From Coriolopsis trogii (lineage: Eukaryota > Basidiomycota > Agaricomycetes > Polyporales > Polyporaceae): a stretch of 64,000 nucleotides of DNA. The translations under genes and the position numbers were made by a program. The stretch covers positions 372,001 through 436,000 of the forward strand of contig JAHYIO010000005.1 of NCBI GenBank assembly GCA_020543525.1, given 5' to 3'. Shown in pieces: positions 54,489-64,000 of the stretch (its first letter is position 1; the number at the start of each line of letters is the position of its first letter). Under the pieces are notes generated by a model. The model had not been told where the DNA came from and did not search any database. It saw only the letters and a list, made by a program, of their open reading frames with translations.

Positions 54489-56506
54489 TCAACGAGGTTT
54501 AGTAGGCGTATCCCCTACGAGTACCCTACCACGACCCCTCCTCCCCGCATGCACGCGCGCGCCGTCGTCGTCGCCAAAGCCCCCTAGGTCCGCTGGGCTG
54601 CTACTGATAGGAGGCCCTTCGTCCTCAGACGAGTGCCACTCCTGCGATCCAGAGGCGCCGAGCAAAAGAACGCCAGGCGAACTGTCGAGCTTCCATTCCT
54701 CCTCCTCGCCGTCCTCAGACCTAGGCAGGTGCGACAGGGTCCGCTCGCGTCGACTCCTTGTAGGGGTAGCGAAAGTTTCGACGTCATCGTCGTCGTCTTC
54801 CGTGTCCGTGTCGATCTGGAGACTGTCGACGCGGGTCAAGTTGGACGAGGAGGCAACTTGAGACTGCGGCTGGGAGCGTGCTTGCGACTGCGACTGCACT
54901 TGAACGGCCCGAGAGCCAGAAGATGCAGAGGCAAAGAGGGCGGGAAGCCGCGTTTGCGACTGCGAGCCCTGGGCCGGCGCCCGCCCCGAGTCCGTGCGCG
55001 GTTTAGCAGGCGTAGCGGCGACCAAGACGCTCCCCATCGACTTCTCCCTCTTCAAACCCGCACTCTCTTCTCTCTGCGCCCTCGCATGCTGAGGCCCCGC
55101 ACCGCCCACGACCTGGCTCTGCGTTCTCCCAAGCGAGGCCGAGGACGAGGACGAGAACGAGGCGGACGGACCAGGACCAGGGACGGACGCGGTGCGCTCC
55201 AGCTCCGCCTTCTTCGCGCGGGCCTTGCTGAACTTGGTCGTCATGGTCACCTCGAACATCGTCGCACGCTTGCGCAGCGCGTTCGGCCCAACGCTGATCG
55301 ACCGGGACCGCTCGCGCTTCTCCTGCTCGAGGGACATCGAGAGGGAGCGGGAGCGGGCTCGGATCTCGGCGTCTTTCTCCTTCCCCTTTGATCTCCCGCC
55401 GTTGTCCTTCCCACCTGCGGAGGTCGAGGTCGACTTTGCCGCGGATGACTTGAGGCGCTTGGTTGCGGGTTTGGGTGAGGGGGGAGGCGAGAGCCCGATC
55501 GAGTCGGTGTCTGAGTTGCCCGTGTCTGGGAAGAGCTTGGAGCGGAAGAGCGCACACAGCTCAGGGAGCTTCGCTTTGAATCTGGAAAGGAAGGGACGGT
55601 CTCACTCAGTCCAGGCATGCACCCGAGTATGGGGAGGATCGGCCAATAGAAAACGCGACGCACAAAGGCTCGACCACGTCCTCGCAGAACCTCTGCATCC
55701 AGTCCCGGTCATCATTCTCCCTGGACCGGCCTTTGGGGGCTGCCGTGGAAGTCTTGAAGGCCTCGAATCCGCGGGTGAGGGTGTCATCGACCGATTGCAT
55801 GAGCTGCCACATGGCTAGCTTGTCCATGTAGCCTTCCAACCGCTCCTCGAGGGGCTGCGGGGGCGGCTCCACGACTGGCTCTCTCCCACGTTCCTTGCGC
55901 TTACGCTTCTTTGACTTGGTCGGAGACAGCGAGGGAGGCAAAGAGAGTGGTTCGGCGATCGCCGCCTGCGAGTCCTCTGCGCCATGGCCGGGTAGAGACA
56001 GTAGGAGAAAATGGAGGATGATCTGTATTTGCACTCTGTAACGAACACAGCGAGGGGGAAGAACGGAATGGAGCACGTCAGTTGTAAGGCCGTGTAAGGG
56101 GGAGAGGGAGTTGCAGGGGCCTGCAAATCTACACCAGCGTGAAAGGGGGAGGGTAGGAAGGCTCGCCGACTTACTCTCTCCGCTCGAACTTTTCAAGCCA
56201 CGCGTTCTTGAGCCGCTCTTGCACCTCTTCGTCCTCCTGTCCTTCTCGCGGCTGTTCGTCCTCGCCCACCTTGTCCTTCTGATACGCATACCAGATGAAC
56301 TCCTCTTCGGGGTCAGCCGGCTCGTTCTCGTCGGCAAGAATCTGTGGGATCCGGTCGTGGTACTTCTGCGACGCCGCGCGGCTTGTCAGTATAATAGACT
56401 TCAGGAGCGAGTGTAACGGATGGGGGCCACCCGGACTGTCCCTGCTCGGTGAAGGTGTCGCAGACGTCACACGTAGCAACGCAGGGATGAGGAATCGCAG
56501 CGGCAT
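54489..56506 (-). CDS. sld3: SLD3-like DNA replication initiation regulator
   Basis: Probable homologue of Sld3, the nuclear protein that (in yeast, after CDK phosphorylation) brings Cdc45 to replication origins and binds Dpb11. The N-terminal exon has LHSLLKSIILTSRAASQKYH, EEEFIWYAYQKDKVGED and LKNAWLEKFERRE. The next gives VQIQIILHFLLLSLPG, KKRKRKERG, LEGYMDKLAMWQLMQSVDD and DRDWMQRFCEDVVEPL. A third has FKAKLPELCALFRSKLFPDT, then basic and serine-rich sequence and the conserved block RKRATMFEVTMTTKFSKARA. The acidic tail (DTDTEDDDDDVETF) ends in VGDTPTKPR. Several SP/TP sites fit CDK control. ATG 56506 is the best visible start, but the first exon is uncertain and the true N-terminus may lie further upstream. 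Assignment rests on the Sld3 core motifs recalled from other fungi. Confidence 0.7.
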
Positions 56507-57042
56507 GATTGACTGGAAATAAATTGGTCAGCCACAGAGTCAGGATGCAAGTGCACATGCGGGACGCCGCGGATGGATACGAGAGATAGAACGCAACACG
56601 CGAGGCGCCGTCCGAGAGGCAGCGGGAATAACATAAAACTGAACCTTGACTCAACCGGGTGGATGAGAAGGCGCACTCTTTTGCGCGGAAACGTGCAGGC
56701 AAGTCGCGACCGCCCGCTGTTAGGCTCCGAGGGACAGGTCAAGAAAGGCAAATCGGCAGTGGGGATGCTCCCTCAAGGCGGCACCCTAAGAGATGCACGA
56801 ACGAACCGCTGTCTCATGGCTCTGAAGCCGTGTTGGGTGAATTGCCCGAAGACGGCTTTCAGCTCCGAAGTTAACTGATATGTATCGAGGCTGGGTTACG
56901 TCCTCGATATCTCGCCTGGCGGGTGTAAACTCGGTTTAGGAATTTGACAACAATAAGAGATGGCCTTTCCAATGACTAGCCGCGGGACAAGGAGGAGGAT
57001 GACGCGATGTATCAGCAATGCCGGCATACAGCGTGGTTTGCA
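56507..57042. other. Upstream region of the SLD3-like gene
   Basis: Minus-strand frames up to 56751 could hold an additional 5' exon of the SLD3-like gene, but no motif supports this. Nothing else recognised. Confidence 0.4.
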
Positions 57043-57881
57043 CATATCAGAGCGCCAAGAGAAGGTTTTGGGACTCGTACACCATCTCGGGACTGGTGTT
57101 CATCTTACCCAGTACGAAGTCGTCTGTCACATAGTATGGCGGTGCTTGATATGCAGAAAGCGCGCGCAACGGACCAAAATACACTGGGTGCGCTCGAACG
57201 TCTGAGGGACAGATACATATCTGGCAAATGGTGCATAGCATGGCGCCCCTGCCGATGGTGTCATCGATTTACTCAAGGTGACCGAATGTCCAACAGCACA
57301 TGGGCTGTTAGTATCCACCGGAGGCAAGACGGCCGGGTGAGGAGCCCCCAACAGGGATGCTGATAAAAGACACCGGGTTCTGTAGCTGATTCTATCCGCC
57401 GCAGAGCAGGAACCAAATACACGGGAAGAGAGCAGTCCTCGGAGAGCGGCGAGAGCGGATCGCGACCGAGCGCAAGTATAAGTGGCCTTACGTATGTGAG
57501 GTGCACGGAGAGGCTGCTCTGCATGTACCCCACATCGTGTTCGGCCTTCGCTGCGCAGGCCGGAACACGATGGGCCTCGGTCGGTCGAAGAGATGCGTGC
57601 GGCAACGCCTTATATACTCGACCGCGCACCGTGACAGCGGATGCGAGCCACAAGAGACGAAAGATGCGAAAAAATCGGATAAGCAAGGATAAGGGAAGTC
57701 TGTGCCTCACCTGCGGTAACCATAGGAATTGGAGATACGTCCGGGAAACGTACTCTTCTGGCGTCTCGGCGGTTGCGTCAGGATAGAGCAGGTCACGGTT
57801 GAGATTGCGCTCTTGGGTAGGCAACCATTTGACGGAAGATGTTGTCGGGAGTACGTAGATTGGGTGAGCTACAGATATCAT
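57043..57881 (-). CDS. Possible small multi-exon gene of unknown function
   Basis: On the minus strand an ATG at 57881 opens MISVAHPIYVLPTTSSVKWL ... NRDLLYPDATAETPEEYVSR, and near the other end a frame reads PVYFGPLRALSAYQAPPYYV, DDFVLGKMNTSPEMVYESQN, stopping at about 57047. Both pieces have plausible protein composition, and potential GT-AG sites lie between them, but I could not settle a single exon chain. A TATATAAG on this strand at about 57610 could mean two separate units. No family recognised. Confidence 0.3.
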
Positions 57882-60758
57882 GATGTGCCCGCCGTGCGCG
57901 GTGGTTAGTGCAAGGGTGGACGGAGCGGCGGTGGCGGAAGGGAAACAAGCGGCGATTCCGAGTTTGGACGCGACGCGTCTGTGACCACAGAAGAGGTCAC
58001 GTGACCGGGTGCGTGACTGTGTGACAGGAATGGGTGACGCTGACTCGGGCAGAGTAAGTACGGTTAGCTTCTTCTGTTGCCAGTGCTACGTCTCCTCCGT
58101 TCTATCGTCTCCGCCTTCGACCGGATGCTGTGTGCTCGAAATGGACGCCCTGTTGCTTTCATTTACTGGACCTTCTTGCTCGGTGGGAGAACGCTGCAGG
58201 CAGGCGGCCCCTTGTGCACGTATGTATCCTCGACCAACGCCGTCTCCCTGGTTGCCATGACTCATGAGGTGCCAGACACCTCTCGTAATGCAGTCACTAC
58301 TGTCTCCGTCTTGCGGCGTTTCATAGCGTCCGTATGTCCGTTGATCGCACACCGTGGCCACAGGTCGTCGAGGCGGACGCCATCGAGGAAGTCTGATCAA
58401 GTCCGTACGTACAACCTCGGTTTCTTCTTCGGGCATCCCGGGTACGCCTGCAGTCTGTGGTCACCTTTAGTATCACGTCCGCCTCCGGGCTCGTCGCTGA
58501 CGCTTTCTGGGGGTACGGAACGCGCTCTGTCTATTACCTTAATGAACCATAATTAACATTAACCTCCAACTCCCGTCCGTCCAGAGCTGCTGAGTCAAAG
58601 AAGATGACCCCGAAGCCAAGCTTCACTGACGGCTGTAATGAACTGCCAGACTGAAATCTGTACGCCTTTCCTGACGGCCGTGCTGAGCTTGTGGCGCGCA
58701 GACTAGACCGGTTAATCACCGGACTGGGTCTTCCTTCCCTCGCCGTGGAGACCTTCGGGGCCCCTTTGGAACGCCCCGTTCGTTCTGTGCCTTGCTCATC
58801 GTTGGTCCTCTCATTTTCGCCTCGTGCAAACCCACACTCATCTGTACGTTGCCTCTCACGTTGCGCGTCCGGATAGATAGATCATTGAGAACCTCTGCTG
58901 CGCATCATATCGGACTGCAGCAGATCAGAAAACCACAGTACCCGCATACGCAAACCCAGCATGGATCTACACTAGGTATGGATGCGCAGCCGACCCAGCG
59001 CAAAAGAAGGCAAGCGTTCCCGACGTCATGTCACCCACCTGTGAGATAGACGCCCGCTTCTCTGATCATCCACCCTTTTCCACACGGTATACGCACTGAC
59101 TTCATCCGAGGATAACGTTCTTCTGAACTCCTACTCCGCACTTGGCAAACGTACTGCCCTCGTGTACTGTCCACCATTGGCGTCGGCGTGTCCTGGTATC
59201 CCCCGCAAACAGACTGCGGCGCCGGCATGGACTGTGATCAGGGACGCTCATGTCAAGAGTAGCTCGGGTGTGACACGTTCACCCGCCTGAGGACTGTACG
59301 CCTAAGCGTAGCCTCGTGTTCGGCGCAAGAATGACGACAGGGGCCCTCGAGTCTCGACGGGCTTTGGGAGTGCTTTGGGGCATTCAGGCTTCTCGCAGCG
59401 GCATCCTCGGCTGTCACTCGCCGTCACCATGGTGTACGGATTGTCGAGCATGTTGAGTCAATATTGCTTGGGCGGCGCCGAGCTCGACGGACGCGCACCA
59501 TCGAGGACCGGGTCGGGTCCCGAGTACTAAATGACAATTTTAGCGTTGCTGGAGACGAGGACCAGACGAGCCCAGCGTACGGTCGATTGCGCTCGATTAA
59601 TGCTACATAGTCTTGTCGATGTCTCGGCCATACGGGACGTTCGCCCGTCAATTGCGGCGAGAGTGCGCAGAGCGGCTAGCGCCGTGGGTTGTTGGGATGC
59701 ACATGGGGTGGGTGTGTGCCCGAGAAGCATGTGAACACGAGGGGGCTCGGGTAAGCGATGTGCGGTTGGTTGCCTTGTCGTCGCTGATGAAGATCGGCAA
59801 CGGCCAGCGATGCTTGCGGGAACGCTCGGCTGAGCTCGAGCGATGGACCTCCTGGCGACGACGCGTTCAAGACGCGCAGAGGCCGATCTTATCTCCCTGT
59901 CGCAAGCGGTCCCATCAACGACGACCAGTCGCCCAGAAAGGCACACTCCCCAGGCGCTCGTCGCCGAGGCTGTCACTCCTCCTCGTCCGTAACGCTTCCC
60001 CAGACCCGGTCCCTCGCCCGATCGCCCCGCCCGGTGTGCGCCCGGTCGTTCGCGTGCCTCGTCCTCGTCCTCGACTCTCGCTCGTCCTCGACGAGTTCTG
60101 CTCGCAGACCGACGCGTGTGCGCGAGCACCTCACCGGCGTAAACCCGTCGTAATAAGTCTGGCCGGGTAGTCATACGAACAAATTGGCGTTAGCCGGGCC
60201 GTCGGACATCGCTGTCGCTCCCTGGTAACAAGCTCTAGACTGCGACTGCGACTGCGACTGAAGGTGGACGTCGGACCCTGCCCCAGATTTTCCCGCGTCA
60301 CGATCTCGGTGCGCGACGAGGTGCCCTTAGCACCGGCGTCTCTCCGCTCTTTCGGGATTAGTCTCTGTCCATTGCGCAACGGCCTCAAGGTTTCCCCAGG
60401 CTGGTGGCAATAATGCCACTCGATCGCGTCGATAAGTTGCGGTTTCGGCTCTATTTCGTGGCAGCGCCAACCGCTCATGATGTACGCTCGGTCTCCAAGT
60501 TATTTCCACGCGCCCCGGTCCTCCTTTGCGCTCCTTTCCTTTCGTCCGTGACCATCTCCGGTCTGGCAATCCTCCCTCCCCCCGAACCGATGTGCTGAAG
60601 CTCTCTCTGGCTCTGTCTGTACCATTCCTCCGCCGAAGGCTTGGACCCCCTTCGACGCCGTATACTCACTCTCTGCTTCTTCATAATTCTCCTCGTCCCT
60701 AATTAACGCAACGCCCCTGCCAGTGGATCTCAACTGTAATCGCTCTCTTTGTGCCTCT
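57882..60758. other. Long stretch without a recognised gene upstream of the homeobox gene
   Basis: 2.9 kb with short frames on all strands, none with a domain or a convincing exon chain. Frames of about 190-215 codons at 59527-60174 (minus) and 59613-60170 (plus) are mutual shadows with Arg/Pro-rich, unlikely products. It probably contains an extended regulatory region and leader of the homeobox gene. Confidence 0.45.
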
Positions 60759-62542
60759 ATGAACATGTCACGCAACGCTGCAGACGCGCCATCTTCTGCC
60801 CCAAGTTATCCAACCGACGAACATCAACGCAGGACTCCCCGACGCCCGTCCTCGACCTCGCCCTCGAGACAACCACGTCCCGCAGACCCACAGACCACAC
60901 AGGGAGCTTCCCCAATCAGCCACATCGTTTCACACCCTCTCCCCTCCGCCTCCGCCTCCGCCTCCGCCTCCTCCCGCGTCGACACCCTCGCGGCCGCCGC
61001 CCCCTCCTCTGACCCCGAGACGAGTTCGCGCAGCAGAAGGAAACGCGAGCGCTCGAGCCCCTCGGCATCATCTTCACAAGGCGACATGGCCGACACGGAG
61101 ATGGAAGGCGGCGCGAACAAGCCTTCGACGTCTGAGAGCGCCCCCGAAGGCCCGCCTCCCAAGAAGAAACGGACGCGGACGTTGACGACGCCCCACCAGG
61201 CCGCCGTGCTTCACGCGCTGCTCGCGCAGGTACGTAACTCTCCCTTGCGACCCATGCCCCACCCCCCGCAGGCGCGCTGACGTCGCGCGCCGCCCGCAGT
61301 CCCGGTTCCCGACCACGCAGATGCGCGAGGAGGTCGGGCGGTCAATAGGGCTGAGTGCTCGCAAGGTGCAGGTGAGTAACTCAGTTGCCTCGGGTGTGCT
61401 TTCCGACCGCTGACCTCGTCCCCCCCACGTCAAGATTTGGTTCCAGGCAAGTGTGCCTTGATACCGCGTACGTCTTCGCTTGTGCTCACTCCCTCCTCCA
61501 GAACCAGCGCCAGAAGGCCCGCAGACCGCGCGGACAGGCTTCCACAACCTCCGCGCCCCTCACACGCCCGCCCCAGTTTGGGCCCTTCACGAACGCGCCC
61601 CCGGCCTCGTCGAGCGACGTGAGCCCGACGGCGCCCACGTCTGGCGCGAACGTCGACGACTTCTTCCCCCGCGGTACCGGCGGGATCGGCGACATGCTGT
61701 ACGGCGGCGTGGGTGCGCCTTCTAGCTCGAGCTCCGAGCGGTTCGCCCGCGCACATCGCGATCCGTATCTTCCTGACGACTACGCGAGATCTGCCATGCC
61801 CCCCACACAGCTCGCGGGCCCCGGGATCCCCGGCTCAGGTCGCCGGCCCGCGTTCGACGACTGGAGGGCGCGCCCGCAGACCTTCCCCTCGTCGCGCCCC
61901 TCGACGGCGGCGACGGAGACCGCAGAGATGTTCCGCCTCACCCCGCGCCCTGGTCGCCCTGTCGGCGAGCAGGGCCCCGAGCTCACCCTCACCCTGCCGC
62001 CGGTCATGACGAACGTGCCCCGTGCGCGCGGTCCCGCCTCGAGCCCAATCAGTCCTCTGAGCGCCGGCGCGTACCCGTCCCTCGCGTCCATTAGCGCACT
62101 CGAGGCTGGCTCGTCCATCGCACACCGCTCGTCCGCGTTCGACGACCAGCGACGGACGCTGCCCCCGCCCAACGTCGACCTCGGCGCCCCGCGCCACCCG
62201 CTGAACATCCCGCCCCCGTTCACGCTCCAGCCGCAGCCGCAGTGGGACGACCCCGCGTTCTCGCCGTTCACGCGTCGCCGGTCGCCCCCCACGATGCCGC
62301 CGTTTGGCGACTCGCCGACGTCCTCGCGGCCTCACGCCGAGTCGCTCCCCAGCCTCTCCACCGTCGTTCCCATGGGCTCTTCGCCCGTCCGCAGCCCGCT
62401 CTCTCCTGGAGGAGGGCCTTCTCCCCACCACTATCCTCCTACCCCACGCACCCGATTCGACCCCGTACGATCTACGGCAGGCCGTGCACCGCCAGAGCAC
62501 CCTGCACGACCTCGACTCCACGACTCCCCAGACGAACCTTAA
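60759..62542 (+). CDS. Homeodomain transcription factor, four exons with a 12-base microexon
   Basis: Exons 60759-61229, 61300-61371, 61435-61446 and 61502-62542 give 531 residues. ATG 60759 (MNMSRNAADAPSS) is the first ATG in frame. The N-terminal third is Ser/Pro-rich with SRSRRKRERSS. The homeodomain (about residues 135-193) reads KKKRTRTLTTPHQAAVLHAL, SRFPTTQMREEVGRSIGLSA, RKVQ, IWFQ and NQRQKARR, 60 positions long without a TALE insertion; the WFxN core is the DNA-recognition helix. The long C-terminal part is Pro/Ser-rich and disordered with many SP sites (GSSPVRSPLSPGGGPSP). Introns 2 and 3 flank a 12-base exon coding exactly IWFQ, and intron 3 starts with GC (GCAAGT). Several Agaricomycete homeodomain genes are known to act in fruiting-body development; a similar role here is only inferred. 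Confidence 0.88.
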
Positions 62543-63318
62543 TAAACACACCTAATCTGCCCGTCGCCTTGCGCCCATCGTGCCCAGCGGCACCGTCGCT
62601 CGCTCTCATCTTGTACATTTCTTTGGCCCCCCCTGCCGCGCTATGGCAGAACGCGCCCACCCACGATCGTTTCCACTCGACGTCTTTTCACGAAATCTGA
62701 CACGTTTCTGGCTCGCCGCATCTACGTACTATAGCGCAAGTGTACCTCGTAAACTTAATTCCCGCCCTCCTGGATCCTCTCACCCACACCGGGACGAACC
62801 GGTCCCTGCTTCATTTTATCAGTCTTAATCGCGCCCGCGCCCGCGCAGCCAGCTTAAAGTACATTGGATTATATACTATAATCATCTTTACAGCCGCCTT
62901 CCACTCTCGAGCTCTATCTCTACGCACCTTTACGCACCTTCCGCATTCGTTTACGACCGGAGTCCTTCCCCGTCGACCTGCTCTCACATCTGTCTCCCTG
63001 TATATACAACACCGTCACTACCGTAACATCCCGTATATTTCCCAAAGCCCCCGCCTTACCCGCGGGGGCGCTCGCTCCGCACTCTCCGTACTATCACTCT
63101 GTTTACCTATCACTCACAACCCGGCTCTCTCCGTCTCCATGTAGCGTACGAACAAAGGAGGAACGATACACAGCAAAAAAGTAGTTAATCTCTCTCTTTG
63201 CTCTGGTCTTGGGTAGCGTACCGTATTCGAATACGTCTGCAAACAACGCAGTCTGGTCACCGAACCACCCCTAATATAGTCAGTTCCCTTCGGCCCGAGA
63301 AATCTCAATCGTGTCTCT
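62543..63318. other. Convergent 3' region
   Basis: 3' flanks of the homeobox gene (plus) and of the gene ending at 63319 (minus). Low-complexity and AT-richer segments; no gene recognised. Confidence 0.5.
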
Positions 63319-64000
63319 TCACGCCCTCCGTGCCCTTAATTTGCTATTGAGCTCCATCTCCTGCGACACGAGGCCCTCGTCACCACCACCACCACCCACA
63401 ACCGTGGCAGACGACGGGGCCTGCAGCCCGAGTCCAGTCTCCCCGGAAACCCCGTTCTGCACGTCCGCCGTCGACTCTATGCCCGGACCCCCATGCGACG
63501 GCCTGGACGTCCCACCGACACCGACACGGTCCTGCGCGTGGGCATTGTCCGCGACGGCCAAGGCAGCCCTCTTTGCGGCAGCGAGTCGGACACGGAGCTG
63601 TGCCTGGCTACGCAGCTGAGCTTCACGTCGCGCCGCACTCGCACTCCGCTCCGCAGCCTCGACGACTGCTCGTGTTTCGTTGAACGTGTCCACGCCCACG
63701 TCCGCGTCCGCGTCCGCGTCCACGTCTATGTCCGCGTCTGCATCTGCGTCTGCCTGCGTCGGTCCGGGGCGTGTGGACTCCTCTACCGCCGCCGCGCTGC
63801 CCAGCGCAGCCCCAGACGACTGCGGTGGCGACAGAGTCAGAGACGGCGACGAGTGCATCTGCGACTGCGACTGCGACGGTGATCCTGCGCGACCGTCACT
63901 CTTCTTCTTCCGCACGTCAGCTGTGGGAGCCGCAGACGGAACCGCCGCCCTCCGCTTCTCCTTCTCCAGCTTCTCCATGAGCAGGATAAAACGTGGATCA
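63319..64000 (-). CDS. 3' end of a gene running off the window; helical, low-complexity protein
   Basis: The frame is open from the window edge (DPRFILLMEKLEKEKRRAAV, with the ATG at 63978 probably internal) to the stop at 63319. It encodes a Lys/Glu-rich helix, a Ser/Gln stretch (SPSQSQSQMHSS), an unusual run of alternating Asp and Ala (about 20 residues around 63690-63755), an Ala/Arg-rich probable coiled coil (ERSASAARREAQLRSQAQLR) and a final helix EMELNSKLRARRA. The gene is not recognised and its main part lies outside the window. Confidence 0.6.
   Translation of the reverse strand, partial: DPRFILLMEKLEKEKRRAAVPSAAPTADVRKKKSDGRAGSPSQSQSQMHSSPSLTLSPPQSSGAALGSAAAVEESTRPGPTQADADADADIDVDADADADVGVDTFNETRAVVEAAERSASAARREAQLRSQAQLRVRLAAAKRAALAVADNAHAQDRVGVGGTSRPSHGGPGIESTADVQNGVSGETGLGLQAPSSATVVGGGGGDEGLVSQEMELNSKLRARRA

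Noticed and set aside
59527..60174. Pair of long overlapping frames before the homeobox gene
   Set aside because: They are opposite-strand shadows in GC-rich DNA, with Arg/Pro-rich products and no domain.
1..64000. tRNA, rRNA or CRISPR features
   Set aside because: No cloverleaf with a convincing T-loop box, no rRNA-like segment and no regularly spaced repeat array was found by eye; short RNA genes could still be missed.

Overview
The window looks like nuclear DNA of a basidiomycete fungus, most probably an Agaricomycete of the wood- or litter-decay type. The reasons are short GT-AG introns (about 50-65 bases) that split almost every gene, TATA boxes 50-160 bases upstream of many start codons, a secreted plant-cell-wall and acid-protease gene set, and a large family of F-box proteins with the 'LDEEELxxKRLWN...TRLPNE' type of N-terminus. 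The genus cannot be told from the sequence alone.

Layout. 0.8-15.3 kb: two divergently placed copies of a secreted GH43 arabinanase gene flank a UDP-glycosyltransferase gene. The second arabinanase copy is split in its second exon by a complete 6.5-kb Ty1/Copia retrotransposon with identical 567-base LTRs, a perfect 5-base target duplication and an open Gag-Pol frame. 16.2-28.5 kb: a large inverted duplication. Each arm carries an F-box/LRR gene followed outward by a G1 (glutamic) peptidase gene. In the left arm the peptidase is a remnant and the F-box copy has a 10-base deletion; in the right arm the peptidase is intact and the F-box copy has stop codons. The spacer holds a copper amine oxidase gene and another, intact F-box gene. 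29.6-30.8 kb: a nuclear-looking protein of unknown function. 31.2-37.5 kb: three tandem F-box/LRR paralogues, the first with a frameshift just after the F-box core. 37.8-40.3 kb: a GT15 (Kre2/Ktr) alpha-mannosyltransferase gene whose 860-base intron holds two repeat-like blocks. 42.0-46.0 kb: three tandem small genes that look like very divergent RNase III-fold proteins lacking the usual catalytic signature. 46.6-53.3 kb: MON2, a large Golgi/endosome trafficking gene. 53.4-56.5 kb: a small ankyrin-repeat gene and an SLD3-like replication initiation gene, both on the minus strand. 57.0-57.9 kb: a doubtful gene. 60.8-62.5 kb: a homeodomain transcription factor with a long apparently non-coding upstream region and a 12-base microexon. 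63.3-64.0 kb: the 3' end of a gene that runs off the window.

The right half (from about 46 kb) is housekeeping and regulatory, with mostly intact single-copy genes. The left half is a dynamic accessory region: paralogous pairs in inverted orientation, a retrotransposon insertion, gene remnants, repeat-filled introns and tandem families (F-box, RNase III-like). Secreted arabinanase and acid protease genes suggest a lifestyle of digesting plant material.
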